Shown: positions 8,623 to 17,152 of the stretch, piece by piece
How positions within the stretch are numbered: position 1 is the stretch's first letter
Layout: each line of letters opens with the position of its first letter
Assembly: GCA_013150955.1 (NCBI GenBank)
Contig: JAADJD010000051.1
Coordinates: forward strand, 1-64,000
DNA: 64,000 bases
Source: Calditrichota bacterium
GTDB taxonomy: Bacteria; Calditrichota; Calditrichia; RBG-13-44-9; J042
Direction of reading: 5' to 3'
The notes under the pieces: generated by a model
What the model saw: the letters and a program-made list of their open reading frames with translations, nothing else
Told to the model about the DNA's origin: nothing
Database searches by the model: none
Made by a program: the position numbers and the translations under genes

Positions 8623-9414
8623 TTAACCCTTCTTACGGTTTAGAATTTGATTGGCAATGTGGTTCATTAATATTCCACCGGCAACGGCTACGTTTAGTGA
8701 TTCCGCTTCCCCAAATTTCCAGATCCGTACCAGTAAGTCCAGTTTCTTTTCGATTTCTGGAGTAAGCCCCTCCGCTTCGCCCCCCAGAACCAGCGCAATG
8801 GGCTTTTTTAAACGAATGGTTTGAAGTGTTTTCCGGGCCCGCAGGGAAGCCCCCAGGGTAAAGAAATGATTCTTTTTTAAAATGTGCAGGGTGTCCATCA
8901 GGTTTTCAACCTCCAGAACCGGAAGGTGAAAAATGCTCCCCATGGTTCCGCGGATGGCTTTGGGATTGAAAGGATCCACGCAATCGTCGGAAAGGAGGAT
9001 GAGATCCACACCGAACCAGTCCGCCGTGCGAATCAGCGTGCCCAGATTCCCGGGATCTCGTACACTCTGCAACACCAGCACAAATTTTTTATTGCTCAGG
9101 TTGATGCGTTCCAGATCGGGATATTTTTCGGCAACGATTAGCAGAATTCCCTGAGGGGTGGTGGTATCGGCCAGCTTTCGAAAATTCTGTTTGCTGATGA
9201 CGCGATAAGGAATTTCGCGCTGCTGAAAATATTCCTGGAATTCCTTCCAGTGATCACTGGTCTTAAATTCTTCGGTAAGGTAGGCTACTTCCACGTCCCA
9301 ATCCGATATCAAAGCCTCACGGCAAATCCGAACCCCTTCTACTATGAATTTCCGGGCTTCGCTGCGACCCTTCTTTTTGGTCAATGGCAGGTATTTCCGC
9401 CAGCTTTCTTTCAT
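8623..9414 (-). CDS. SpoU/TrmH-family 2'-O-ribose RNA methyltransferase
   Basis: This 263-residue SPOUT enzyme is expected to methylate a ribose 2'-OH in rRNA or tRNA using S-adenosylmethionine. An N-terminal substrate-binding part (about 1-95, beginning KYLPLTKKKGRSEARKFIVEG) resembles the L30e-like domain of RlmB/TsnR-type enzymes. The trefoil-knot catalytic domain shows the three family motifs: NLGTLIRTADW (motif 1), LVLGGEAEGL (motif 2) and ESLNVAVAGGILM (motif 3). The exact target nucleotide cannot be read from sequence. The start codon directly abuts the stop of the ClC gene upstream, and the CPBP gene follows after 3 bases, so the three form one operon. Confidence 0.88.
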   Translation of the reverse strand: MKESWRKYLPLTKKKGRSEARKFIVEGVRICREALISDWDVEVAYLTEEFKTSDHWKEFQEYFQQREIPYRVISKQNFRKLADTTTPQGILLIVAEKYPDLERINLSNKKFVLVLQSVRDPGNLGTLIRTADWFGVDLILLSDDCVDPFNPKAIRGTMGSIFHLPVLEVENLMDTLHILKKNHFFTLGASLRARKTLQTIRLKKPIALVLGGEAEGLTPEIEKKLDLLVRIWKFGEAESLNVAVAGGILMNHIANQILNRKKG

Positions 9415-11223
9415 TTACGATCCTTTCTTTTTCTGCAGTAAGGGTGCCTTCCGGTACCAGCGCATCAGGTCGTCGCGGAAAATCACTCCCAGTAATTTTC
9501 GGGGATTTCGTCGACTGGTAACAGGTAGCATTTCGGCATCCGTTAAATCGAACATGCGTAGCACGTCTGCAAGCGATTGATTGGGGGTGATGCTGAAATA
9601 GTCTTCCCGCGCCACATCCTTGGCAATCAAAAGGGGGTAAAGGTGTTCATCAAACAAATAGGGACGAATGTCCCGAAGCGAAATGATGCCCACAATATAG
9701 CCTTTTTTATCCACCACGGGAAATGTCGAATGGGCACTGGTTTTCATCAGCTTTAGAATGTCGCGAAATCGCATGTTTTCGGGAATGGTTTCAAATTCCC
9801 TCTGAATGTGTTGCCGGATGGGGATGCTTTGCAGAAGGGTGAGATTGCGTCCCTTAAAGATGTATTCTCCGCTCAGGGAGATGGCCTTGGTGTAGATATT
9901 TTCTTTCATCAGCAGCCGCGATGTAATGGTGGCGACGATGGTGCCCAGCATTAAGGGAAGAATGATTTGATAATTGGAGGTGATTTCAAAAATGAGCAGC
10001 AGTGCAGACAGGGTAGCGTGAGTGGTGCCGGCAATGAGAATGCCCATGCCCACCAGTGCGTAAGCGCCTGGAGACGCCGTAATGGTCGGAAACAGCGCGT
10101 TCACGACGCTTCCAAAAAAAGCACCAAATGCCGCACCAATGAACAGGGATGGGGTGAATAAGCCCCCCGTACCGCCTGAACCCAGGGAAAAGGAGGTGGC
10201 CACAATTTTTACCACCATTAGCAGAAACAGCGCGCCAATGCCGGTATGGGCCAGCAATGCACTGTGGATGGCGCTATCATCAAAGCCATAAATTTCGGGA
10301 AAGTACAGAGCCATCAATCCCACCAGCAAGCCACCAATGGCCGGTTTCACATATTCCGGCAGGGCTTTGAGTCTGGCAAAAAATTCTTCGACAAAATACA
10401 GAAAGTTGGTGAAAGACACCGAAACCAGGGCACCAATAATGCCCATCAGGAAGTAAATGGGGTATTCGTAGGCACTTTCCAGGTAGTAGATTGGGATCTT
10501 CAATACAGGGGAGCTCCCGATAAGGTGGTGGGAGATGGTGGTGGAAATGACGGTGGCAAAAATGATGGGGCTGAATGCGTTCAGGCTGAAATCGGCCAGG
10601 ATGACCTCCAGCGCAAAGAGGACGCCGGTAACCGGGGCGTTAAACACGGCCGCCAGGCCCGCGCCGGCGCCCGTTGCCACCAGCACTTTCAGTCGCTCCG
10701 ACGATACGCTAAAAACCTGCCCGATGGTCGAACCAATTGCCGCCCCGATTTGCACGATTGGCCCTTCTTTACCGGCAGATCCACCGGAACCGATGGTCGT
10801 TCCCGCCGTAACTGCGGTGATGATACTGACGCGGGGACGAATGTAGCCCCCTCGATTGGCCACCGCCTCAATCACCGAAGGCACGCCGTGGCCCCTGACC
10901 TCCCGCGCAAAGTGGTAAATGATGATCCCCACGGCAAGGCCGCCGATGGCAGGAAACAGGGCCTTTGCCCAGGACGCCACCGCCGTTTCCGTGAAGACCT
11001 GGTGAAATTGAACAAATAGCAGATGGTGTACCAGATTAACCAGTAGATTCAGCAGATAGGCACCCAGACCGGCCAGAACACCGATAATTCCAGCCAGAAA
11101 AAGCATGTAAAAATCTTCCGGGAGATTGATTTTCTGGATGAGTTTTAACAGGAGGATGCGGTAGTGTGCCGGATTCAGCAGTGGACGGCGTCTTTGTGGA
11201 ATGTGTTTTCTCCCTCGTGTCAT
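9415..11223 (-). CDS. ClC-family chloride channel/transporter with two CBS domains
   Basis: This 602-residue inner-membrane protein has the ClC fold (about 40-455) and a C-terminal pair of CBS domains (about 470-595). The anion-site signatures are visible: GHGVPSVIEAV (111-121), GSGGSAGKEGP (145-155) with gating Glu153, and GTGGLFTP (351-358). The gating Glu favours a Cl-/H+ exchanger or gated channel. By eye, the residue aligning with the inner proton glutamate of E. coli ClcA is Val207, next to Glu206, so coupling may differ. CBS domains usually bind adenine nucleotides and adjust gating. It is first in an operon with the RNA methylase and CPBP protease. A structured 230-base region lies upstream. 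Confidence 0.92.
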   Translation of the reverse strand: MTRGRKHIPQRRRPLLNPAHYRILLLKLIQKINLPEDFYMLFLAGIIGVLAGLGAYLLNLLVNLVHHLLFVQFHQVFTETAVASWAKALFPAIGGLAVGIIIYHFAREVRGHGVPSVIEAVANRGGYIRPRVSIITAVTAGTTIGSGGSAGKEGPIVQIGAAIGSTIGQVFSVSSERLKVLVATGAGAGLAAVFNAPVTGVLFALEVILADFSLNAFSPIIFATVISTTISHHLIGSSPVLKIPIYYLESAYEYPIYFLMGIIGALVSVSFTNFLYFVEEFFARLKALPEYVKPAIGGLLVGLMALYFPEIYGFDDSAIHSALLAHTGIGALFLLMVVKIVATSFSLGSGGTGGLFTPSLFIGAAFGAFFGSVVNALFPTITASPGAYALVGMGILIAGTTHATLSALLLIFEITSNYQIILPLMLGTIVATITSRLLMKENIYTKAISLSGEYIFKGRNLTLLQSIPIRQHIQREFETIPENMRFRDILKLMKTSAHSTFPVVDKKGYIVGIISLRDIRPYLFDEHLYPLLIAKDVAREDYFSITPNQSLADVLRMFDLTDAEMLPVTSRRNPRKLLGVIFRDDLMRWYRKAPLLQKKKGS

Positions 11224-11286
11224 GTTTCAGATACTGGATTGTGAACCGAATGCCATGCCATCGTGCGTCGGTTTCACGGTTACATT

Positions 11287-11364
11287 AACATCCCGATCAT
11301 CCGATTGTGCGCATCAACCGAAACCATTCCCGAACAGCACGGGGATGTTATCAGGAATGGTTTC
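11287..11364 (-). promoter_or_regulatory. Interleaved inverted repeats upstream of the ClC gene
   Basis: AACATCCC at 11287-11294 pairs with GGGATGTT at 11342-11349, and GAAACCATTCC at 11320-11330 pairs with GGAATGGTTTC at 11354-11364. The two pairs interleave, so a transcript could form either hairpin or a pseudoknot. The segment lies between the DUF2007 gene and the ClC start, both on the minus strand. It may be a terminator-like or leader structure; it does not match a riboswitch I know. Confidence 0.4.
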
Positions 11365-11453
11365 ATTTTAACAATCGTTGCAAAGTTAATATAAAATTGG
11401 CTAAAAATAGAACTGCAAATCTGAAAATCTCCCCGCTGTATGGATAAGGAAGG

Positions 11454-11696
11454 TTAAATGTGGTCAATCATGGATTCGATGATTTGCAGTGCCTGAGCGT
11501 AGTGGGACTTGGGCACCAGGATGAAAATCATATTGCCGGCAAGCGATTCTCCGGAAATGTTCAGCGCGGCGGTGATTCCAGCGTTTTTTATCAGGTGTGG
11601 AATATTTTCCTTTTTCAGCACCTCAGAAATCATCTCCGCGTAATTCAAGCTGGGCAGCGGGCCAATTTTTTTCAGCTCTTCTGCTCGAGGGTTCAT
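11454..11696 (-). CDS. DUF2007-like small protein
   Basis: This 80-residue protein resembles DUF2007 proteins (putative signal-transducing, alpha-beta fold). It shows the pattern NYAEMISEVLKKENIPHLIKNAG and ends with a VPKSHYAQALQIIESM helix; the family typically has one strand-helix unit followed by a loop and a terminal helix. I chose the ATG at 11696, preceded by TGAGGAT, over an upstream TTG at 11708. Eight bases separate it from the P-II-like gene, so it is the third gene of a trio with the PTS EIIA and P-II-like proteins. Its role is unknown; the context suggests a regulatory module. Confidence 0.65.
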   Translation of the reverse strand: MNPRAEELKKIGPLPSLNYAEMISEVLKKENIPHLIKNAGITAALNISGESLAGNMIFILVPKSHYAQALQIIESMIDHI

Positions 11697-11704
11697 GGTT
11701 ATCC

Positions 11705-12052
11705 TCAATTGTCCGGCTGGAAAGGTTTTCGAAAACCGTACACCTGTTCCACCGGGATGACAAACAGAATCCCATTTCCCGGTTCACTAAGCGATCCCAC
11801 CACCCGCTCAATTTCCCGCACCACCTTTTCGACCATCTGATCTTCGATAACCGTGATGATGGTCTTATTGGCCGGACGGCTTCCCTGCATCAGGTTTTTA
11901 AAGCCGGCAAAGATGGGAATGTCGTGGGTGATGATGGCACCCATGCCCACACTGTCCAGAATGGTTGCACCGGGAATGTTGAGTTCCAGAAAGGCCTCCA
12001 GAAGCTCCTCCAGAAGCTCTTCTTTATTTAAAACAAAGAAAAGAAGTTTCAT
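11705..12052 (-). CDS. P-II-like alpha-beta protein
   Basis: This 115-residue protein starts MKLLFFVLNKEE and has a beta-alpha-beta pattern like P-II (GlnB) trimer subunits: strand 1-9, helix 10-24, a Gly-rich loop with DSVGMGAII, a strand TIITVIED, helix MVEKVVREIERVVG, and terminal GILFVIPVEQVYG. The uridylylated T-loop Tyr and the RTGxxGDGKI motif of true GlnB are missing, so nitrogen signalling should not be assumed. It overlaps the PTS EIIA gene by 4 bases (ATGA) and is followed by the DUF2007-like gene. A regulatory role linked to the EIIA protein is an inference from position. Confidence 0.6.
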   Translation of the reverse strand: MKLLFFVLNKEELLEELLEAFLELNIPGATILDSVGMGAIITHDIPIFAGFKNLMQGSRPANKTIITVIEDQMVEKVVREIERVVGSLSEPGNGILFVIPVEQVYGFRKPFQPDN

Positions 12053-12525
12053 GCATTAATCTCAAAAAATTTTGCTTCTTCTTCTTTGAAAAATTGATAG
12101 ATGCTTTCCGGGGTGGTCAGCTGAAGAAGCCGATTGCGGGTTTCTTCTTTGGAAATGATTCGAGAAATACGACTCAACAGGCGGATATGTAGGCCGGGTT
12201 GATCCTCCGGGCCAACCAACAGAAAAATGATGCGTGCCGGTTGATTGTCAATGGACTGGAAGTCGACTCCCTGAGGATGGATCCCCAGGGCAATGGCGAA
12301 CTGCTGGCAATCCGGATGTTTGCAATGGGGAATGGCCACGCCGTTTCCCACACCGGTGGTCATGATCTTTTCCCGCTCCAGAACGGCATCCAGAATGGCC
12401 TGCTTTTCCGGGATGACTTTATTGGCGCTCAGTACATCAATCAACTCCTGGATCACATCCACTTTGCTCTGTTTCTGGAGTGGGTATTTGATATATTCCG
12501 GTTTGAGCACATCAATCAGTTTCAT
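12049..12525 (-). CDS. PTS fructose/nitrogen-type EIIA protein (PtsN-like)
   Basis: This 158-residue soluble protein has the fructose-family EIIA domain. The phosphorylatable histidine is His67 in NGVAIPHCKH, the family signature, preceded by the LEREKIMTTGVG segment. The length fits a free-standing EIIA, with no EIIB or EIIC domain attached and none nearby. Such proteins are usually regulatory, as PtsN controls K+ transport and stress responses in proteobacteria. Here the neighbours are a P-II-like protein, a DUF2007 protein and, downstream, a ClC transporter, so a role in ion homeostasis is plausible but inferred. A GGTGGAG ribosome binding site precedes the ATG. Confidence 0.85.
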   Translation of the reverse strand: MKLIDVLKPEYIKYPLQKQSKVDVIQELIDVLSANKVIPEKQAILDAVLEREKIMTTGVGNGVAIPHCKHPDCQQFAIALGIHPQGVDFQSIDNQPARIIFLLVGPEDQPGLHIRLLSRISRIISKEETRNRLLQLTTPESIYQFFKEEEAKFFEINA

Positions 12526-12669
12526 GATTTCTCCACCTAAACAAATATGGGTTAATTTAACAAAATTGCCCTTTAAAACAAGACTGGAATTTTAAAGTAC
12601 ATCGTCAAAGGGTGCAATACCGGCTGATTATCAGGAAGGCGGTAAAAATGCCAAAGACCGAAAATCGGC

Positions 12670-12954
12670 TTACTCCGCCACGGCAGCTGCTTCATTTTCG
12701 GGGATTAATTGAACTGACGCCCGACAACCGCAACGGCAACGAAATTCAATGCGTTTGATCTCGCCATCTTCCTCAACCACAATGATTTCTGGTGAAATCT
12801 CCTGAATCTCTTCGGGAGAATAAGCTTTAATCCGCTCCTGGTATTTTTCCACCAGTTCTTTTTTAATGATGGCAGAATGGCTCACAGCCCCATTTCTCGA
12901 AGGTTCCACCAGCATTCGGGGATTGTCCAGGAAGGACACAAAATCCTTTTTCAT
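12670..12954 (-). CDS. Conserved-looking small protein with CxCxC motif, unknown
   Basis: I do not recognise this 94-residue protein. It is acidic and mostly helical in the first two thirds (SAIIKKELVEKYQERIKAY, then EEIQEISPEIIVVEEDGEIKRIEF). It ends with RCRCGCRASVQLIPE, a compact CxCxC cluster that could bind a metal or an iron-sulphur cluster. There is no signal peptide. The ATG at 12954 is preceded by an AAGGATG-like ribosome binding site. It stands alone on the minus strand between the PTS gene (144-base gap) and a divergent exported protein. Confidence 0.6.
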   Translation of the reverse strand: MKKDFVSFLDNPRMLVEPSRNGAVSHSAIIKKELVEKYQERIKAYSPEEIQEISPEIIVVEEDGEIKRIEFRCRCGCRASVQLIPENEAAAVAE

Positions 12955-13117
12955 ACGTCAACATCCTTGTTTACCTGTTCCTGATCTATTATCGACGGCG
13001 GCAAATTTAGGTTAAAGATAAAAAAATAATCCACATTCTGGGAAAAATTATTATATTCTCCTATACGCATGGTCAGATATTCTGGGATCTGTGAAACCAA
13101 TAATAAGGAGATTTCCC

Positions 13118-14407
13118 ATGAGAAAGGTCGTTGGCGTTGTGATCGCGATGATTTTTTGTTTTTATTTTATGGGATATTCCCAGGCTTTTCCGGATCCGTT
13201 TCGGGAACCGGATCAGAGTACCCTGGCCGGGGGATTGGGATTAACCTGGATTGATGGACAGCCTTACACCACCTTTACCATCGCACCGGATATCTCTCTG
13301 GGAAAATTTGGGATTGGCATCTACCTGCAATTGCTGCTGGACAATCAGAACAAATTTACCTTGCGAAAGGATGAATATCAGGATGGCGCCGGCATTCTGC
13401 GAGCCATTCGCTACATTCGATACGGAAAGAAGTACGATCCGTTTTACGTGCGGGTCGGTATGCTGGAAATGGCCTCTCTGGCCAATGGATTCTTGATGTG
13501 GAACTACAACAACGGCTCCAATTACGATAAACGAAAAATCGGGCTGGAACTGGATGTGGATGTGGGCACCTTTGGTTTCGAAACGGTGGCCAGTAACCTG
13601 AATAAGCTGGAACTGGTGGGAACCAATGTTTTTGTACGCCCCTTTCGATTTTTTATGCCGGATGCCCTGTTGTTAAAAGATATTCGGGTGTACGGTACGT
13701 TTGTGATGGATCGGGGAGTGGCCGTTGATCAGAACACGACCCGCGATGTGCAGGCGTACGGCTTTGGAGCCGATTTGCACTGGCTGGATTATCCTTTCAT
13801 CAAAAGTTTTATTTATGCGGACTATGGGAAATTTAAAGGGTATGGCTCCGGCCAGGCCATTGGTATCACGGCGATTGTTCCCGAACTGGGTGGTCTGCTG
13901 GGGTTGGCCGCCAAATTTGAAAAGCGATTTATTAAGGAACAATTCATCCCCAATTTTTTTGGCCCCATGTATGACCTGAGCCGTTTCCCCACCTCGACAT
14001 TGAATGTGTTTCAGCGACTGGAAAACGCGCCCAAGTCGGAAGGATACTTTGGCCAGCTGGCCGGTCACATTGCACAAAAAATACGGCTGATTGGAAATTT
14101 TCAACGGTTGAATGGCCGCAAACATAGCGGAATCCTTCACCTGGAAGCTTCCGCACCCGATCTCATTCCCAACATTAATCTGCGTGCCTATTACGACAAA
14201 TCCAACATTGAAAGTTTTCGCGATGTGCGAACCCTGGATATTTATTCCATTTCCACGGTGGAAATCTCCTATCAGTTAAACCGGTTTATGTGGTTAACCG
14301 CCATCTACCGCTGGTACTGGATTGAAACCATTGAAGGGGGGATTAAGAAGTATCGGCCGGTTGAACGATTTGAACCCCGAATTACATTCAGTTATACGTT
14401 TAAATAA
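13118..14407 (+). CDS. Exported outer-membrane beta-barrel-like protein, unknown
   Basis: This 429-residue protein has a signal peptide (about 1-22, MRKVVGVVIAMIFCFYFMGYSQA). It is followed by alternating short strands rich in Tyr, Phe, Gly and Asp and ends RITFSYTFK, with an aromatic near the C-terminus as in outer-membrane barrels. I chose the ATG at 13118 because AAGGAG lies 7 bases upstream; an in-frame GTG at 13091 has no such site. No enzymatic motif is visible and no family is recognised. It stands alone and is followed by a clear terminator, so it is a single-gene transcript. Confidence 0.7.
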   Translation: MRKVVGVVIAMIFCFYFMGYSQAFPDPFREPDQSTLAGGLGLTWIDGQPYTTFTIAPDISLGKFGIGIYLQLLLDNQNKFTLRKDEYQDGAGILRAIRYIRYGKKYDPFYVRVGMLEMASLANGFLMWNYNNGSNYDKRKIGLELDVDVGTFGFETVASNLNKLELVGTNVFVRPFRFFMPDALLLKDIRVYGTFVMDRGVAVDQNTTRDVQAYGFGADLHWLDYPFIKSFIYADYGKFKGYGSGQAIGITAIVPELGGLLGLAAKFEKRFIKEQFIPNFFGPMYDLSRFPTSTLNVFQRLENAPKSEGYFGQLAGHIAQKIRLIGNFQRLNGRKHSGILHLEASAPDLIPNINLRAYYDKSNIESFRDVRTLDIYSISTVEISYQLNRFMWLTAIYRWYWIETIEGGIKKYRPVERFEPRITFSYTFK

Positions 14408-14419
14408 TGTCCGAACCTG

Positions 14420-14455
14420 GCGGGTGATCTTTTGAGACGGATCACCCGCTTTTTT
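14420..14455 (+). terminator. Rho-independent terminator
   Basis: GCGGGTGATC at 14420-14429 and GATCACCCGC at 14440-14449 form a perfect 10-base stem with a 10-base loop, followed by six T. It lies 12 bases after the stop of the barrel-like protein gene. Confidence 0.92.
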
Positions 14456-14599
14456 GTAGCACCCATGCGGGAAGGTGGAATGTTGCAGGAACCCATTCCC
14501 CTGCGAAAGGTGCAAAAGCCTGTCCACAGGCTGTGAACCTACCGGATGTTTCATGAAAAAAGGATCGATCCGCTGTTCTAAAATTTTTCCTTTCGTATT

Positions 14600-15340
14600 A
14601 TGCACGATATTCGTATATGGAACGGGCTGGCAGCATTCGGAAATCGTCTGCTGGATTTACTGTTTCCCCCGGTTTGTTTGCATTGCCAGCAGCCCCTGCA
14701 TCAATCCGCTCCCCTGAAATTGTGTCCCCTCTGTGAAGATTCCATTCCCCGTTTGCCGAATCATTTTACGCGCGAACATATTTTGAATCGTCTGGAAAAC
14801 TGTGCCCTGGAGGCCTTATGGATTCCTTTTGGGTTTAATCCGGTAATGCGTAAATTGATTCACAGTGTGAAGTACGATCACAGGCCCCGATTGGGAGCAC
14901 AGATAGGTGAATGGGTAGCCCGGCAGTTGGTTGTGAACGATGCCATTCACATCCCGGAGCCGGCTCTTCTGGTAGCGGTTCCTTTGCATTCCGTACGGGT
15001 AAAGGAGCGGGGATACAATCAAAGCGAATGCATTGCCCGTGGGATTTCCCGCATCCTGCAATTGCCCTGGAGATCCGATCTGCTGAAACGCATTCGTTAT
15101 ACGCGATCGCAAACCCGACTGAATCGGAGCCAGCGCCGGCAAAATGTTGCCAATGCCTTTACCCTTTCCAGCCCCGATTTGAACGCCTTTCGAAGTGTTG
15201 TTCTGGTAGACGACCTGGTAACGACCGGGGCCACCATGAACGAATGTGCCCGGACGCTGAAGCAGGCGGGCGTTCAGCACATTCTGGGAATGGCTGTGGC
15301 CACCCCCGTGAATCTGGGAGATGAGGCACTTGAGGTTTAG
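14600..15340 (+). CDS. comF: ComF-family phosphoribosyltransferase-like protein
   Basis: This 246-residue protein has an N-terminal four-Cys zinc-finger-like motif (Cys26, Cys29, Cys42, Cys45: PVCLHC..LCPLC) and a type I phosphoribosyltransferase fold with the PRPP-binding motif VVLVDDLVTTGATM near residues 198-211. It also has the family segment VPLHSVRVKERGYNQSE. This layout is that of ComF/GntX proteins, linked to DNA uptake in competent bacteria and to gluconate use in E. coli; the real substrate is not established. No other competence genes are in the window. It converges on the ABC exporter gene, 39 bases away. No strong ribosome binding site precedes the ATG. Confidence 0.88.
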   Translation: MHDIRIWNGLAAFGNRLLDLLFPPVCLHCQQPLHQSAPLKLCPLCEDSIPRLPNHFTREHILNRLENCALEALWIPFGFNPVMRKLIHSVKYDHRPRLGAQIGEWVARQLVVNDAIHIPEPALLVAVPLHSVRVKERGYNQSECIARGISRILQLPWRSDLLKRIRYTRSQTRLNRSQRRQNVANAFTLSSPDLNAFRSVVLVDDLVTTGATMNECARTLKQAGVQHILGMAVATPVNLGDEALEV

Positions 15341-15379
15341 TGCAGAGCGGACAAAGGATTCAGGAAATTCGATCGACCT

Positions 15380-17125
15380 TCACTCCACCCGTTCCAGCTC
15401 TTCTTCCAGCAACTGTTTTTCATGAATCCAGGCATACAGGCCCTTTTGGGCCAGCAGCTCGGAATGTGTCCCCTGCTCACGAATCTTCCCATCTTCCAGT
15501 ACCACGATCTGATCACAATGCTGAATGGTGGATATGCGATGCGAGATGATGATCACCGTGCGGTCTTCGAAAAAAGCTTCCAGGTTTTTCAGAATGCGTT
15601 CTTCGGTGTACGTGTCCAGTGCGGAGAATGCATCGTCCAGAATAAGGATTCGTGGATTGCGCAGCAGGGCACGGGCAATGGCCACCCGCTGTTTCTGTCC
15701 CCCACTCAGGTTTATGCCTTTTTCACCCAGCAGGGAGTCGTAACCATCGGGGAATTCTTCAATTTCTTCGTGAATATGGGCCATCCGGGCCGCCCATTCA
15801 ATCTGTTCCTGGCTGGCCTGAGGCACCCCATAGGCAATATTGTTTCGGATGGTGTCCGAAAACAGAAACGTTTCCTGCGGTACATAGCCGATCTGTTGCC
15901 GGAGATAGGAAAGAGAGATGTCGTTAATATCCACTCCATCGATAAACAGGTAGCCTGCTGGCAGGGGATAAAAATGGGGCAACAGTTTCACAAGCGTGGA
16001 TTTTCCGCTTCCGGTGGGGCCAATGATACCCAGGGTGCTGGCCGCTGGAATATCCAGCTGAATATCCTGTAATACGGGACGATCCGGTAAATAGGCAAAG
16101 CGAAGATTTTGAAACCGGATGTGCCCTTTAAAAGGTTGGGGACGGCGTTGATGGGGATGTTCCTGGATGTCCGGCTCAGTATCCAGAATGCGCTGAATGC
16201 GCTTGAGCGAGGCAGTTCCCTGTTGGAACAACCCGATGACCCATCCAAGGGCGATTGACGGCCAGATCAAGATGCCCAGATAGAGCAAAAAGGCGGTCAG
16301 CTCCCCAATGCTAATGACATTTTGAATGACCAGGTTGCCGCCAATATACAAAATTAACAACGTGGCAATGCCAATGATGACCATCAATGAGGGATGAAAA
16401 CCAGCATATACTTTGGCATAATCGATGTTACGTTTCAAATATTCCCGGCTTTCTTTTCGGAAGAGTTGAATCTGATAATTTTCCTGCGCAAACCATTTGA
16501 CTATCATCATGCCAGATAGATTTTCCTGGGCCCGTGTGCTGAGCACAGATAGCTGGGCCTGGATGCGTTCAAATCGGCGGTAGATGGCACGCCCCACCCG
16601 AAACACCAGGATCACTGTCAGGGGGAAGGGAATCAGGGCAAAGAGGGTGAGTCGCGGGCTGATGATGAACATCATGGGGATAATGAAGAGAAAGGCGATG
16701 AAGGTGTTAAAAGAATACGCAATGCCCGGCCCCAGGAGTGATCGAACGGCGTTTAGATCGTTGGTGGCACGGGACATAATGTCCCCGGTGGGCATCTGAA
16801 GGTAAAACGAGGGGGGCAATATTTCCAGTTTGCGAAAGATGTCGTTTCGCAGATCGAATTCGATTTCACGGGAAGCCACAATCAAACTGCGCCGCATCAG
16901 GAAGAGAAAAATGCCTTCAACCAGGGCAATGCCCACCACCAGTGTGGCGTAAACCGCCAGTTCTTTTAAGGAGAATTCTTGCTTCAGATAGTCAATGGCC
17001 TGCTGGACTACTCGAGGATTGATGATGCGGAACACGTTGGTCAGTAAAACAAAGAGTACTCCCAGAAGATATTTGTTTTTATAGCGTCGAATGTAGGGGT
17101 AAAGATATCGGATGGTCTGGATCAT
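15380..17125 (-). CDS. ABC exporter half-transporter (MdlA/BmrC-like)
   Basis: This 581-residue half-transporter has a six-helix membrane domain (about 1-310) fused to an ATPase domain: Walker A GPTGSGKST (369-377), signature LSGGQ (473-477), Walker B ILILDD (493-498), D loop SALD and switch His (IIISHR). Walker B is followed by Asp498 where the catalytic Glu normally stands. In heterodimeric exporters such as MdlAB or BmrCD this Asp marks the half with the degenerate site, so a partner with a normal Glu is expected, but none is adjacent. The substrate is unknown. It is the last gene of the mfd/chaperone run and follows the PqqD-like gene by 27 bases. Confidence 0.9.
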   Translation of the reverse strand: MIQTIRYLYPYIRRYKNKYLLGVLFVLLTNVFRIINPRVVQQAIDYLKQEFSLKELAVYATLVVGIALVEGIFLFLMRRSLIVASREIEFDLRNDIFRKLEILPPSFYLQMPTGDIMSRATNDLNAVRSLLGPGIAYSFNTFIAFLFIIPMMFIISPRLTLFALIPFPLTVILVFRVGRAIYRRFERIQAQLSVLSTRAQENLSGMMIVKWFAQENYQIQLFRKESREYLKRNIDYAKVYAGFHPSLMVIIGIATLLILYIGGNLVIQNVISIGELTAFLLYLGILIWPSIALGWVIGLFQQGTASLKRIQRILDTEPDIQEHPHQRRPQPFKGHIRFQNLRFAYLPDRPVLQDIQLDIPAASTLGIIGPTGSGKSTLVKLLPHFYPLPAGYLFIDGVDINDISLSYLRQQIGYVPQETFLFSDTIRNNIAYGVPQASQEQIEWAARMAHIHEEIEEFPDGYDSLLGEKGINLSGGQKQRVAIARALLRNPRILILDDAFSALDTYTEERILKNLEAFFEDRTVIIISHRISTIQHCDQIVVLEDGKIREQGTHSELLAQKGLYAWIHEKQLLEEELERVE

Positions 17126-17152
17126 GCATCATACCGCCAATGTTTCGAAGTG

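Noticed and set aside
10246..11019. Plus-strand open frame of about 257 codons opposite the ClC gene
   Set aside because: It is fully inside the ClC coding region, which has all family motifs; its own sequence is Arg/Gly/His-rich and unlike any protein family.
11224..11453. Fluoride riboswitch upstream of the ClC gene
   Set aside because: Read on the minus strand, I could not find the conserved fluoride aptamer core; only the interleaved stems are supported.
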